Below are positions 50,936-61,929 of a DNA stretch of 64,000 nucleotides, in pieces. Under the pieces are notes generated by a model. It made no database searches and had not been told where the DNA came from. It saw only the letters and a list, made by a program, of their open reading frames with translations. Position numbers and translations under genes: made by a program. The stretch is from Pomphorhynchus laevis (lineage: Eukaryota; Acanthocephala; Palaeacanthocephala; Echinorhynchida; Pomphorhynchidae). The stretch is from NCBI GenBank assembly GCA_012934845.2, contig WNNJ02000260.1, forward strand, positions 19,447-83,446, given 5' to 3'. Positions within the stretch are counted from its first letter, which is position 1, and each line of letters starts with the position of its first letter.

Positions 50936-53900
50936 CAAGTCAACAAAGTGGACAGTACGAAATACTCAAAATCGGCGGAAGAAAAATTGTTGAAGTTCAA
51001 CTACCAATCAATAACTGTATGGTCCGGATGCAATTGGACACTTAGGAGCAGCGGCTACAGTGGTGTCAAAAGATATATGGAACAGAATAGGCCGTCAACA
51101 CTTACGACCTACACGACCATTCTTGGAGAGGGCGACGTCAACGTACAGTAGGGAAATAAAGAAATAAAATTGACAATGGTTGTTACAAGAACCCTAGAAA
51201 GGCCGCTTATGGGACTTCCGTGAACGATAAAACTAGGTCTAAGTTTACCCGGTAAATTGACGGATATTTATGCTATAAACCAAATCGACGATTGGCAAAA
51301 TATTGGTTGTAAGGTGAAGCAAAGATTTCCCGTCGTATTTGACGAACGTCCAAGTCAAGTAAATAATTTTACTGCATCGTTGCGATTGACAACGGACGCG
51401 AAACCAGTTCGCTGTAATTCAAGACGAATTCCCCTACCAATGCTTGGAAGCGTTAAAGAGGAACTCGATCGATTGATACAAGCAAATATATTAAGTCATG
51501 TTAACAGCAACGAAGACATCCCGCCAGAGTGGACAACTCCAATAGTTGTCGTTAGGAAGAAATCAGGCGAAATAAGAATATGTGCTGATTTTAGGGTTAC
51601 ACTTAACAAATACCTTGTAAAAGATGCCTTTCAGATGCCACACATCGAGCAAATCATTAACCAGGTAGCAACAGGGCGATATTTCTCAACAATTGACTTA
51701 CACAACGCCTACTTACAAATCCCAGTTGATAAAGAGAGTCAAAAGTTACTGGTAATTACAACACCATGGGGTTACTATAAATATACGCGTTTTCCGTTCG
51801 GAATTTCAACTGCTCCAACTGTATTTCAGAAATATGTTGACAAAATTATTTATGATGTTCGGGAGTAGTGGCGTATTTGGACGATATTGTAGTGACGTCG
51901 GAAACATACCATGATCATTGGAAACAACTAATTACAATCTTCGAACGATTTCAAAAGGTTGGACTTAGAATTTCCCCGAACAAATGCCATTTTGGACAAA
52001 AAGAGATCGATTTTCTGGGAGTACACATCGCAAATGGAATAATTACACCAAACGAAGATAAACTAGATGCAATCAATCACCTTCAAATTCCAAGAAATAA
52101 ATCTGAATTAAAATCATTTTTGGGAATGATTACGTATCACACCAAATTTATACCAACTTTGCAGGAAATATGCAGACCATTATATCAATTAACATCAAGA
52201 GTAAAATGGAAGTGGACTATTGAACACACAATGTGTTTTAGAGACATCAAAGACGCACTACGCCATCCGGTTAGTCTGACTCCGTATCGATTAGACAAGC
52301 CTCTTATATTAACGTGTAATGCAGGATTGGGCGCTGCGCTCTGTCACGATATTAACGGCAACATCAAACCCATATTCTTAACATCCAGGGTACACTCGAC
52401 AGCCGAAGAAAAATATTCTGTTATTGACCGCGAAGCCTTGGCTATATTCTTTGCCGTTCGTCGATTCCATGACTATGTGTATGGAAGAAGATTTGAAATC
52501 TGGACTGATCATAAAACCCTAGTCGGTATTTTAGGAGATTCGCGTGACCTCAGAACAATGACTAACACGAGAATGATTCGGTGGGCATTATTGAAGGAAA
52601 GGATAATGTATATGCTGACATTTTATCACGATCGCCGACAGCAGCAAGAAATGTCACTGTCAAACAAACCTATGACCTCGATAACGAAGATAATATACTA
52701 GTATTACAAGAGGAGCAGCTAGATCAGATCGAGTTGTCGTCACATAAACTTCAAAAGGCATCACACACTGATACACAACTACGTAGGATAATACGTTACG
52801 TGCGATTTGGTTGGCCGTCGAAAGTAGAGGACATCGACAAAACTTTCGGATTCAGACGGAATGAACTATCATACGAAAATGGAATATTAATGTTTCAACA
52901 ACGAATTGTTATACCCGAAGCACTGCATAGATGAGTTCTATAAATATTACACGAGGGACACCCTGGAGAGGCAGACATGAAAACCTATGCCAGATACTAT
53001 GTGTGGTGGCCAAGATTAGATAATGATATACACAACTATGTCGCAAGTTGTTACGATTGTCAAATAATGAGACCGGCTGCACGCGAGCTACCATTATACA
53101 ATTGGGACGTACCGTGTAAGCCCTGGCATCGCATTCATCTTGATTTTGCGGTCCCAATAAATGGTAACATGTTTCTAATATTAGTCGACGCACGAACTAA
53201 GTGGCCCGAAGTATGGAAAGCTAAAACCTGGACATCGATTACGTTATATCGGGCATTGCAGAGTGCATGGGCAAGATGGGGAATTCTTGCTCAAATAGTT
53301 ACGGATAATAGCCCACAGTTTATAAGCAGCGAATTTAGAAATTTCTGTCAAAGAAATTCAATTAAACACATAAGAACAAGCCCTTATCATCCTCAAGCGA
53401 ATGGTTTGGCCGAGCGTTTTATTTAAACGCTAAAACGCCGAGTATTAAAAAGAAATTTCGACAGCCAAGCTCTGTTAACTTTCCTGCAAAGCTACAGGAA
53501 CTCAGTGCATGCTACCACAGCTAAAACCCCTGCTGAATTAATGATCGGACGAAGACTACCTACAGTGTTTGAAAATGTAAAGCCAACTATGGAAAGACGA
53601 ATACAAGAACAACATGAAAGATGGTCACAGCGACGCAGTGCCTCAGCTCAAACCCGATTTTTTACAATAAGTGATCTGGTTTGGTTTTATGACAAATGTA
53701 AAAATATTTGGAAAGAAGCTGTCATCATAAATCGAAATGGGCTAGCTTCATATGAAATTGAATGTGAAGGCGTACATCGACGTACACACGGTAATGAATT
53801 ACGTTGGCGAATCCATAATAAATACACGGTACAAGATTCGGAAGTGGTATCTGATACTGAAGAGTATTTAAATGTACAATCTTCAAATGGTTCGAATAAG

Positions 53901-54221
53901 AGACAGACGATCGAGATTCAACAATCCAAAAAAGACGGAATCGGAAAACAATATGAATCGGGTAATCAACAATGTCGTAATAATGATGATCCTTATACTT
54001 CCACGTACCCGAATGAATCCAGAATCGAGAGAGAACATGAAAAGGTCGATCAAGATAATGAAGCAAACCAACATGAAAAGGTCGATCAAGATAATGAAGC
54101 AAACCAACATACACCAGATAGCGAACAGATTAATTATTCCCCACAACTTCAACGAAGTAACAGAGACAGACGATGTCCAAGAAGGCCATACGACGAATAC
54201 AGTATACCTCTTCGTTGGTAA
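50936..54221 (+). pseudogene. Gypsy pol: protease, RT, RNase H, integrase
   Basis: Protease: the LDT..GA active site (about 51030) is disrupted by a stop and shift. RT: RICADFRVTLNKYLVKDAFQ, YFSTIDLHNAYLQIPV, FPFGISTAPTVFQKYVD, then a one-base shift and VAYLDDIVVTSE. RNase H: LILTCNAGLGAAL, where the catalytic aspartate is N, and YSVIDREALAIFFAVRRFHD. Integrase: YVWWPRLDNDI, SCYDCQ, LDFA ... VTDNSPQFIS ... NGLAERF (D, D and E all present, then a stop at 53426), with a C-terminal chromatin-binding region ending PRRPYDEYSIPLRW at 54221. Multiple lesions make it non-functional. Confidence 0.9.
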
Positions 54222-54233
54222 GGGGAAAGAAGA

Positions 54234-54444
54234 TGTTACATATAGCATTATGCGCATCATCACAATGAACAGTACAAATATTGCAAACCATTGTATGAAT
54301 AACAACAGCGGCACCCTTTATTGTAGTACTATATAAACGGATTTGCTAACATTATTGTCGTTGTTTTTCTAGTGTTTGTGTTCAGCAAGAAACAAACTTT
54401 TACTTGTTTTCTGTTGCTCCAAATTGGTTTCGTTCAACATGACA
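54234..54444 (+). repeat. Gypsy 3' LTR
   Basis: 211 bp, TGTTACATATAGC ... AACATGACA, uninterrupted, preceded by the polypurine tract. TATATAA is at 54330-54336. The right target-site duplication ATACC follows at 54445-54449. Confidence 0.92.
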
Positions 54445-54580
54445 ATACCCTATATATATTTTCAAAAAGTTTAAGATTAAAACTGGGAACAAACTACGTC
54501 TATTTGCTGTACGTGTGCGCCCAGTAATCCAAAGAATTAAAACCATGCTTAATCGAACTCAAACAAAACACTATACACGT

Positions 54581-54605
54581 GTTTCGTCCTTATGGGACTC
54601 ATCAG
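54581..54605 (-). ncRNA. Hammerhead ribozyme core, best match in the window
   Basis: The minus strand reads CTGATGA, stem II GTCC - CATAA - GGAC, then GAAACAC, a loop GTGTATA and GTGTT. Stem II is perfect. Stem III (ACAC/GTGT) forms, giving a GUU cleavage triplet. The core is identical in layout to hammerheads described in Penelope-like elements. Stem I is not obvious, so self-cleavage is unproven. PLE coding fragments lie on the same strand just upstream. Confidence 0.65.
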
Positions 54606-54639
54606 TAGTGTGAACATGATACTCATACATATGTCCTGG

Positions 54640-54868
54640 TTTTGATTTGTCAACTAGAATTCCTTGATGTTCCTTTTTTGAAGTGCTTCAAAATCATTTT
54701 TGTTACATTTTTAATAATGCTTATATGTTCTGTCATTGTTATCTTTTTGTACAGGTCGGTTTCTAGGTGTCGTACACCTTCGGAAATATACTTTCTATGT
54801 TCCCATATTACGACTTTACCTCCTTTATTACACCTCCTCCGTTCACACCTTATCGACACCTGATTCAC
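54640..54868 (-). pseudogene. PLE RT N-terminal (fingers) fragment
   Basis: A 72-residue frame has CNKGGKVVIWEHRKYISEGV followed by RHLETDLYKK, which is the (A)DKGGA.VI....YI.E..RQL.D...Y region upstream of the PLE catalytic motifs. It ends in a stop shortly before the hammerhead motif. In minus-strand order it follows the RT palm fragment, so the two pieces are not in protein order. Confidence 0.6.
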
Positions 54869-54949
54869 ATTTTTGTTTTGTTGTGGTCATGTAAGCGTGC
54901 GCTGGCACGCATTTGCCACGTTAAAATAAATCCTTTTTATCCACAGACC

Positions 54950-55560
54950 TTACTACTAGCCAGTATTGTTTCTAATTCCTTAAGTGTATTTTTTGATTCA
55001 AATGAGATGATACACTTCTCGTATGCGTTTAGATGCGTGTCCATTACTTTACGCATTTATAGCCTTATTATTTTGACGGGTACGCAACTATTTGCTTGCG
55101 GGATGGTTATGAGTCCTGGACACTTCCTATTTAGCGTTGTTCGCCAATTCCATTTTTATCTTTATATATCTTGGTATCAAGGAAGCTTATTGGGGCCGAT
55201 GAGTCAGAAAACACGACTTTTTTCTCCTCAGTGTGCGTAATTTGAGTTCGCTTTCTTTATTCAATCCGTCAATGAATTCGTTCAATTTTTCTTCTTAATG
55301 TTCCCAAATCAGAAGAGTGTTATCTATATATCTTGCTAGAATAATGGCCTAGATTCAGAGTGTTCGATATGACGTTCTTTGATGTTGGCCGCATAAAGGC
55401 TAGCAAAGACTGGAGCAATATGACTTCCCATTGCTGTGCCTACTGTTTGAATATATAGTTGCCCTTCGAAGTCAAGCGTGTTAGATTTCAAAATTATGTC
55501 TAACAATTTCAACATTCTACTGATATCTTCGGGATCCCATGATTCTCTTACCAACTATTG
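54950..55560 (-). pseudogene. PLE RT palm fragment
   Basis: The frame at 55554-55336 contains LDIILKSNTLDFEGQLYIQT, VGTAMGSHIAPVFASLYAAN and IKERHIE (RT motif B of PLEs). Downstream on the minus strand, broken frames with YIDNTLL (the catalytic YIDD changed) and later text continue to about 54950. It is a different family from the 6246-8213 element. Confidence 0.65.
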
Positions 55561-55639
55561 CTTGACTATTTCTAACCCAACAACAACAATTTCTTGACAA
55601 TAAAAAACAAGTAATATACAAGAATTTTTTCTGTCAACC

Positions 55640-55935
55640 TTTTAGTCTGGATGTCAGGTCGTGGAGGCAGTGCACAAACCAAACAACTCCAGACATCGCG
55701 ATCCTAGGCAACATACCAGCGTTATTTTTCAGATAGATCAAGGCGGTCTTGCCAGTATCGAGATTTGATATCTCCACCTGTACTGAGATCTACATCGAGG
55801 TCTCTTTCTAGAGAGTCCGGCCTGGAAAACCCTTCGAGGAAAGCGATCCATAGACATCCTCAAAACGTGTCCTAGCTACATCAGCTGACTTTTTCCTTTG
55901 TTGAGAAGCTGCGAGTCTCAGGATAAGACCGGCAA
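55640..55935 (-). pseudogene. Unidentified coding remnant
   Basis: On the minus strand: AASQQRKKSADVARTRFEDV followed by YGSLSSKGFPGR, two stops, then VQVEISNLDTGKTALIYLKN and WFVHCLHDLTSRLKG and a stop. It is GC-richer than the flanks and reads like protein. The family was not recognised; it may be another retrotransposon ORF. Confidence 0.3.
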
Positions 55936-55949
55936 TTTCTAACCTGATA

Positions 55950-56230
55950 TATATTTTTATGGATGTGTACAATATCCATAAAAATATGGACGATCATCAC
56001 ATTAAATGACCATCCATAAAAATTTGGATGGTCATTAAATTAGAGATGATTCTCCTGATAACCTCTAAACCTTATTCTTATGCATCGTTTGTTAGTGGTC
56101 ATCATAAGAAACTGCTATGCTATCGGGTTTCGTTAACTATTCCTCGACCCAACATAAAAGCGTGGCCAAATACGTGCTAATGAAGTATTTCCTTGATGAA
56201 ATTTGATTATCTAGTGCATTTTATTCTAAT
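55950..56230 (-). repeat. Palindromes and PLE 3' tail
   Basis: Two nested hairpins (arms 55951-55964/55974-55987 and 56005-56015/56026-56036) share the word CCATAAAAAT. They are followed by the PLE tail (CATCATAAGAAACTGCTATG, CCAAATACGTGCTAATGAAG) and the last codons of the PLE frame at about 56190-56230. Confidence 0.55.
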
Positions 56231-56520
56231 AAGAAACAAAAAATTTTTGTAAATTGATTTTTAATAATATTTTGTTGATTTATATATTGTAAATTTAATA
56301 TTTTTATAATATTTTGTTGAAAATAAAATATTATTAATAAAATACGATAAAATACATACAATAAAATACAATGAATATACGTATATAACTGACGTATACA
56401 ACTGACGAATATCCCAATACGATATACCACATAACTCAATAGAACCGCAAAGGTCAATCAACATCAATACCGACTCTAATACGCACACAATAAGCCAAGG
56501 GAGAGTCCAATGTTCAATTT
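56231..56520. other. AT-rich DNA, no gene seen
   Basis: A reiterated TTTTGTTGATTTATATA/ TTTTGTTGAAAATAAA word near 56268-56330 is all that stands out. Confidence 0.4.
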
Positions 56521-59045
56521 GTCGCAGGCTCTTTATCGCTAACGCTTCCGGAATGGTACGATAACATGGTCCAATGCCAGGTTGTCACGGTTCTGGACTT
56601 CCGCCTGCCAATATTCCAGACAACATCCGTCGTATTCCGTTCGGTGCTCGACTAGCCGTTGCCGCGAAGTTCTATCAGCTTATTGACGCAGTCGTGTAGC
56701 GACCTTCTAACGAGTCGGTGTGGTGGATCTTACAGGTTTCCTTAAATTGCCCTTTGCGTGCCTTATCAGAATAAGAGTACGCCCTCTCATTCCTCTCTAC
56801 CTGCAAAGATTCGAGCTGTATGTGCCCGCTACCAATTCCCTTCTGAGGGTAGTCTGGAGGAACATAACCGATGCAACATCACAAAGAATAAATCCTCCGT
56901 GGATCAACTACGTCGAAAGATTTCTGAAAAAAATTGAGGACGGCGACATCCGCGTCGCTGTTCATACTATATACAGGGTCTCGGTCCTCCTATCTTGCGA
57001 GGAAAACACCTACAACTCTACAGGCTAAGCATCCCCCAAGAAGAGTATCGACCGATTGCCCACCTTTGCCGCTCCCTTCTCGATTGCTGACCTGTTGTTA
57101 CCGCCGCATCTTTACTGTGCTCTTTACGGTCTTCCCGCCCTCGTCCGCGGGTGGCGCTGACGGCTTAAGCTCAACGCACCTACGAGATCTCAGAATTTTC
57201 TGCAGGAGCCTCAGCAAGCCACTTGGTCACAGCTTTAACGAATCTAATGACAGTTCTTCTTGATGGAACGGTACCAGATAACGTTGCTAATATTCTTCCG
57301 GCGGAAAGTTACTCGCCTTTCTAAATAAGGATGGTGTTATCCGTCCAATCGACGTCAGATTTACAATTAGCCGCATCGATTCTAAACTGGCATGCCAATT
57401 CCCATCCGGTTCGCTCGCCGATCATTATCTCCCTATACAGCTGGGCGTCGGTACTCCGCGTGAAATCGAAGCGGCAGTACATGCATCTCGCGTGATCATG
57501 CGTGACATGGATAGTCGTAACCACACTATGGTAAAACTCGACTACAACGCGTTTAACTGCTTGATCAGAGATGCAATCCTGCGCTGCGGCGCTCGCGAGC
57601 TACCGCATATTTTACTATTTGTTCGACTTTGTTACAACTGCCAAAGCGAGTTTTTATTCGGCAACAAACGTATCCTCTAGGCTGAAGGCGTTCAGCAGGG
57701 AAACCCATTGTGCCCTGTACTATTTTGCCTCACTGTCAACAGCTTGGCACAGTTTAAAATCCAGTCTGAACCTATGGTACCTCGACGACTGCGTCCTGGG
57801 CGATACGGTGGAGGACATTCTGGCCGAGTGAACGAGCTTCATAACGCCGGAATCCGGTTGACCGAATTAAGCGCTCACGATGCCTTTGTGATTTTGCGTA
57901 GCTCACTCAGCTTGCCAAAGATAGGCTTCCTTCGATGTACCCTGTGCTACGGAAGTGAAATGCTTCAACTTTTCGACACTGAAGTTTAAAGAATATTGAG
58001 CAAAATTCTTAATGTGCCACTACTTTACGAAGCCTGGAGACAAGCGACCTTACCGATCTGTCTTGGATGTCTCAGTGTTTGCCAAGCATTGGAGGCTGCC
58101 CTTCATGCGTTCGGTTCATCCATCAATGACACAATGGAACTGAAGAAGATACTGCTACGGAACTGTCTTCCATTAACCCTTAGCTCTTCATAATCAGTCT
58201 GGGAAAATACCACAAATCAATGGAACGCGGAATATCGGACGATCATTCCATCGGATCAAATATCCGAACATTACGAAGCGTGCTAACGAATACTTGTCGA
58301 CGAAGCACGGACAACTGAATCTCGAGCCCTACTCATCGCAGTAGCATCAAAGTGGTCCGGGGCGTTCGTTGAAGCACTGCCGATCATATCTGTCGGCACA
58401 CGACTTGATGACCCATCTATTTCTAACACCGTGGCGTTGAGGTTCGGTGCTAAATGCTTTCAACGGCATCGGTGTATTTGCGGAGTGTTTGTTCCGCGGC
58501 ACAGTGCTCAGCCTTAGACTGCAACAAGATAAAGCCTCGTCACTATCGACATGTTGCGGTTAACGCGATTTTGAGAATGGCTCTCGCTGCCTTAGGATCG
58601 CCTTCCAGGCTCGAACCGGCGGGATTAGCGCGATACGATGGAAAACGACCCGATGGTGCGACCTTTTGCAATGGAAGCTGGCCGTATACTCGTTTGGGAT
58701 TTCACTTGCCCGAACACCCTGGCCGCCAGTCATGTCGCACATGCGGCGTCTTCCGCTAGAGCTGTTGCAGCCCACGCGGAGCAGCTCAAACGAACCAAAT
58801 ACAGCTGCTTCGAGGATCGATAGTATTTGTTCGTCCCCATCGCAATCGAAACACTTGGTGCGGTCGGTCCCAGCGCATCTGCGTTTTTGAGACAGCTTGA
58901 TTCAAGATCGGGGCTGACAATCAGTGATAAACGCGCATTCAGCTGGCTCATGCAACGAATCAGCGCAGCCGTGCAGCGAGAGAATGCGGCATCCTTTTTG
59001 GAGTTGGTTGATGATCCCTTCGTAGGCACCTACCTTATTATATAA
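56520..59045 (+). pseudogene. REL-RT relic, nearly full span but multiply frameshifted
   Basis: Order: SSAGGADGLSSTHLRDL, LNKDGVIRPIDV, KLACQFPSGSLADHYLPIQL followed by GVGTPREIEAAVHASR, MVKLDYNAFNCLIRDAIL (motif A), EGVQQGNPLCPVLFCLTVN (motif B), SLNLWYLDDCVLGDTVEDIL (catalytic YLDD), LKILNVPLLYEAWRQATLPI-type linker, RHVAVNAILRMALAALGSPS, RYDGKRPDGATF and VWDFTCPNTLAAS (PD-(D/E)XK-like RPDG ... WD.TC), RAVAAHAEQLKRTKYSC, ending AVQRENAASFLELV. Nearly every block of the family is present but split among frames by at least seven shifts or stops. It is clearly GC-richer than the flanks. Confidence 0.8.
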
Positions 59046-59640
59046 TTCATATTTATTTCTTTGCACAAATGTTTCTAAAATTTTCTATTTTTATTTTATA
59101 AATAAATTTTTTATAAATATAAAATTGGTAGATAAATATGTTATTTCTCTACATTTTTTGCGTCTAGGGACATGAAATCATATATTTTTAAATAATGTCA
59201 TCCGCATGTATCCTAAATTTCATCAAATAAAAATCATTTAAAAAAATAGTTATTAAATGATAACTATAAATTCAGAATAACACACAATAAAATAAATAAA
59301 AACACAAATATATCTAAATGATATTTTTATATATCTAAATGATAAATAAAAATATTTTCAATATTTAAGCCTTATCTATAAAACTGGTGATATTTATTTT
59401 TTTATTTTTTAATTGTATTTTTAAAATTAATGTTGCAAAATTTAATTAATGTTGCTATGTCGTATCCATTTATAATGGTCGATGCGTGTATTCTGATTTG
59501 AGACATTAATAAATTATGTCTCAAAATTATTAAATTTAAAATTATTAAAATTCGAAATTATTTTTAATGAATAAATCTTAAGATTTATTCATTATTTGAC
59601 TGAATTGCATTCAAATTTGCAATTCTTTGTAAGGGTAGAA
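59046..59640. other. AT-rich DNA, no gene seen
   Basis: Low-complexity A/T stretches. Nothing coding on either strand. Confidence 0.5.
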
Positions 59641-59653
59641 TTAATCAAATAGA

Positions 59654-60175
59654 GATGGTGAGATGTATGATCAAAACGGCGAAGACTGTGTTTATTTTAT
59701 TTAATTAGAATAAGATACCAGATATTTTATTAAAAAAATTCGTCAGCAATAATTAGGCTACTGCCACCTCCCACTGGAACATATTTTATTTGCCTGAATA
59801 TAGATGTATAATATCAAGTTAAAATAAAAAATTTCTTATTTTAATTAAAACTCAATTTTTATTAATTGGTTAATAAATAACAGACGATGTATAAGAATAA
59901 GAATTAGAGATTATCAGGAGGAACTAAGGTCATAAGGAGTAACTGTTATGTTCGTATTGCTATGTTCATACTGTCATATACGCTATTTCCATATCCGTTG
60001 GGAGGGATATGGAAAAGTTGCAAGGAGGAAAGCAATGAGAAGAAGACGAATTTGAACACGACAATAAATGGTAGGCAAATCTAGAGAAACAGGATGGTGA
60101 GATGTATGATCAAAACGGCGAAGACTGTGTTTATTTTATTTAATTAGAATAAGATACCAGATATTTTATTTAATT
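59654..60175 (+). repeat. Direct duplication enclosing a PLE tail
   Basis: ATGGTGAGATGTATGATCAA through AGAATAAGATACCAGATATT occurs at 59654-59730 and 60091-60167, almost identical. Between them are a PLE tail (AGATTATCAGGAGGAACTAA) and a 13-bp imperfect palindrome (TTCCATATCCGTTGGGAGGG ATATGGAA). Confidence 0.6.
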
Positions 60176-61180
60176 AATAAATCATAAGATTTATTATTTG
60201 TAGGATAGAGTTAGTCAAATAGCATTAATGTAAAGTACTTTAATATTTTAGTCTTTTTAGAAAACATTGTTCAATAATTTTACACTAAACGCGTACACTA
60301 TCAAATATTTACCTATAAAATTAGAACTTTTAACGGTTTTGTGATGTAGTCTCATCTACATAATTGAAACACAATTTATTCGATAGGGTTAACTCCAATT
60401 ATATGGATTTTGTCATTTTTCAAATAATTTGCAACACTTGCAGATCGTATCATTGAGCCATTTTTCTATATTTCTCAACATCATGTTATTTTTTGAAATA
60501 TTGTGTTTTTAGAGTGCTGGATTATGTCTAATGACAAAGAGATTGCTAAGGTCGATATATCCGAAGTATTATCCGGTCAAGCATACATTCTGTTTTACAG
60601 ATTGCTAAATTAGCTCATGCGTTTAAGTGTTTTTTGTATTTAATTCTAGAAAAATTCAATGTAAATGACTATTTTAATTTAAATTAATATTTTACAACAA
60701 CTTAATCAAATATGTATTTTGCAAAATAATTGTATATTTTTATTTGTATAAATTTGATAATAAAGAAACAAAAGCTTTCCACTGTTTTTGCTATATTCAA
60801 TATCACCTTGATAGAATTACTAATTATTTTATAATTATAGAAAAATTGCATGTTTTGGAAAACCGGATCATTGTGATATAAGATATCATTTTCTAGCCTT
60901 TACAAAATACAATATTCTTAGTTTGAGTAATTAATAACTCATCCATTTTGTATACACACCAATTCGTAAGCTTATAAATTGATCTTGAGAATATTTCCTT
61001 TGATGTAGACTGCATTGATCTTGAGAATATTTCCTTTGATGGAGACTTCAATTTTGAAAATATATAGTTTATAAAATATTTAAATGCATTTAATTACTTC
61101 AAAATATTTGCACTGATGCTTTCACGCTTCTTTTATATTGATTTCTAATGATTTTGAATTTACCCTTTTGGAACATTATT
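60176..61180. other. AT-rich DNA with one short tandem duplication
   Basis: TTGATCTTGAGAATATTTCC followed by TTTGATG is repeated head to tail at about 60977-61050. No gene was recognised. Confidence 0.45.
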
Positions 61181-61184
61181 TATG

Positions 61185-61740
61185 ATATAAGTGGAAAGTA
61201 ATTATAACAGACTAATTGACATATCTTATCGTACATTCGAAACATTAAATAATATTTTTAGTAACTTAAATTATTACAGCATAATAAAAACAAAAAACAA
61301 CGTTAAAATTGAAGAGAAGCAGACCACGTACTGCAAATGCATCAAGTATGCACGATGTATTTCCGATTTGAACAGTGAAACCCAATCGCTGAATTAAAAC
61401 TTTCGCAGCTCTAGGTTCACCGATTTTCATGCTCCCGGATGAAATTGCTCGTTTGCTGTCTAAAAATTCCAAAAAGTCTTTATCGTAACAGGTACTAAGT
61501 AGCGTTGTCTTAGTTTTATCACGTACATTTTGCCTTGGTCTTCTCGGCGGTGTTTCCTATCAGCTGTGCTATAATATCAGTTAAGCTCCGTGTGGTTGTT
61601 CCGTTCTCGACATTACTGCAGTTGAGGATGGCATTACTGCGGCAGTAGATGCTAAACTTGCTGAATTGGCGCAGAATGTGACTGATAATTGCGACAACGA
61701 GTAATGCTAATTTGCCTTTTGAGCTCACCGAATAACATTT
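61185..61740 (-). pseudogene. Ambiguous coding remnant
   Basis: The minus strand has two protein-like frames: GKLALLVVAIISHILRQFSK followed by FSIYCRSNAILNC, and EFLDSKRAISSGSMKIGEPR followed by AAKVLIQRLGFTVQIGN. The plus strand also has DITAVEDGITAAVDAKLAEL followed by AQNVTDNCDNE. The GC content is above the flanks. I cannot decide the strand or family. Confidence 0.25.
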
Positions 61741-61789
61741 TAGAATTGAAATTTTTTGATGACTATTTTTATTGTGTACGCTACTTTTA

Positions 61790-61895
61790 TCCTATCCATA
61801 AACAAACATCAGTACGCTACATTTCAGTATTGGTGGACCTCATCAGCTACTGATCAAATACCTACGTTTTGGCCCTTTTAATGTTGGATGACAAT
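61790..61895 (-). repeat. PLE non-coding block with permuted hammerhead-like core
   Basis: The minus strand reads AGGGCC-AAAACG ... TTTGATCAGTAG-CTGATGA-GGTCC, the same arrangement as 1353-1399. GGGCC/GGTCC can pair with one G-U wobble, although the bases differ from the GGGTC/GACCC pair in the other copy. The A-for-G change in GAAAC argues against present activity. Confidence 0.4.
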
Positions 61896-61929
61896 CACTT
61901 GACTCGTCTCCTTCATTAGCATTTATATT

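Larger units (their letters stand above)
46679..54444 (+). mobile_element. Ty3/Gypsy LTR retrotransposon with two nested insertions in its 5' LTR
   Basis: LTRs begin TGTTACAT and end AACATGACA. The 3' LTR is 211 bp. Both LTRs have a TATATAAACGG TATA box. The internal region encodes gag (with two CCHC knuckles), protease, RT, RNase H and integrase in Gypsy order. A polypurine tract (AAGGGGAAAGAAGA) ends at 54233. A 5-bp direct duplication, ATACC, flanks the whole unit. The LTRs differ at roughly 11 of 211 positions (hand count), so the insertion is not very recent. Stops and frameshifts in gag and pol show it is inactive. No env-like frame follows integrase. Confidence 0.9.

Noticed and set aside
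54222-54444. A possible env-like third ORF in the Gypsy element
   Set aside because: Pol runs to 54221 and the polypurine tract and LTR follow at once, so there is no room for one.
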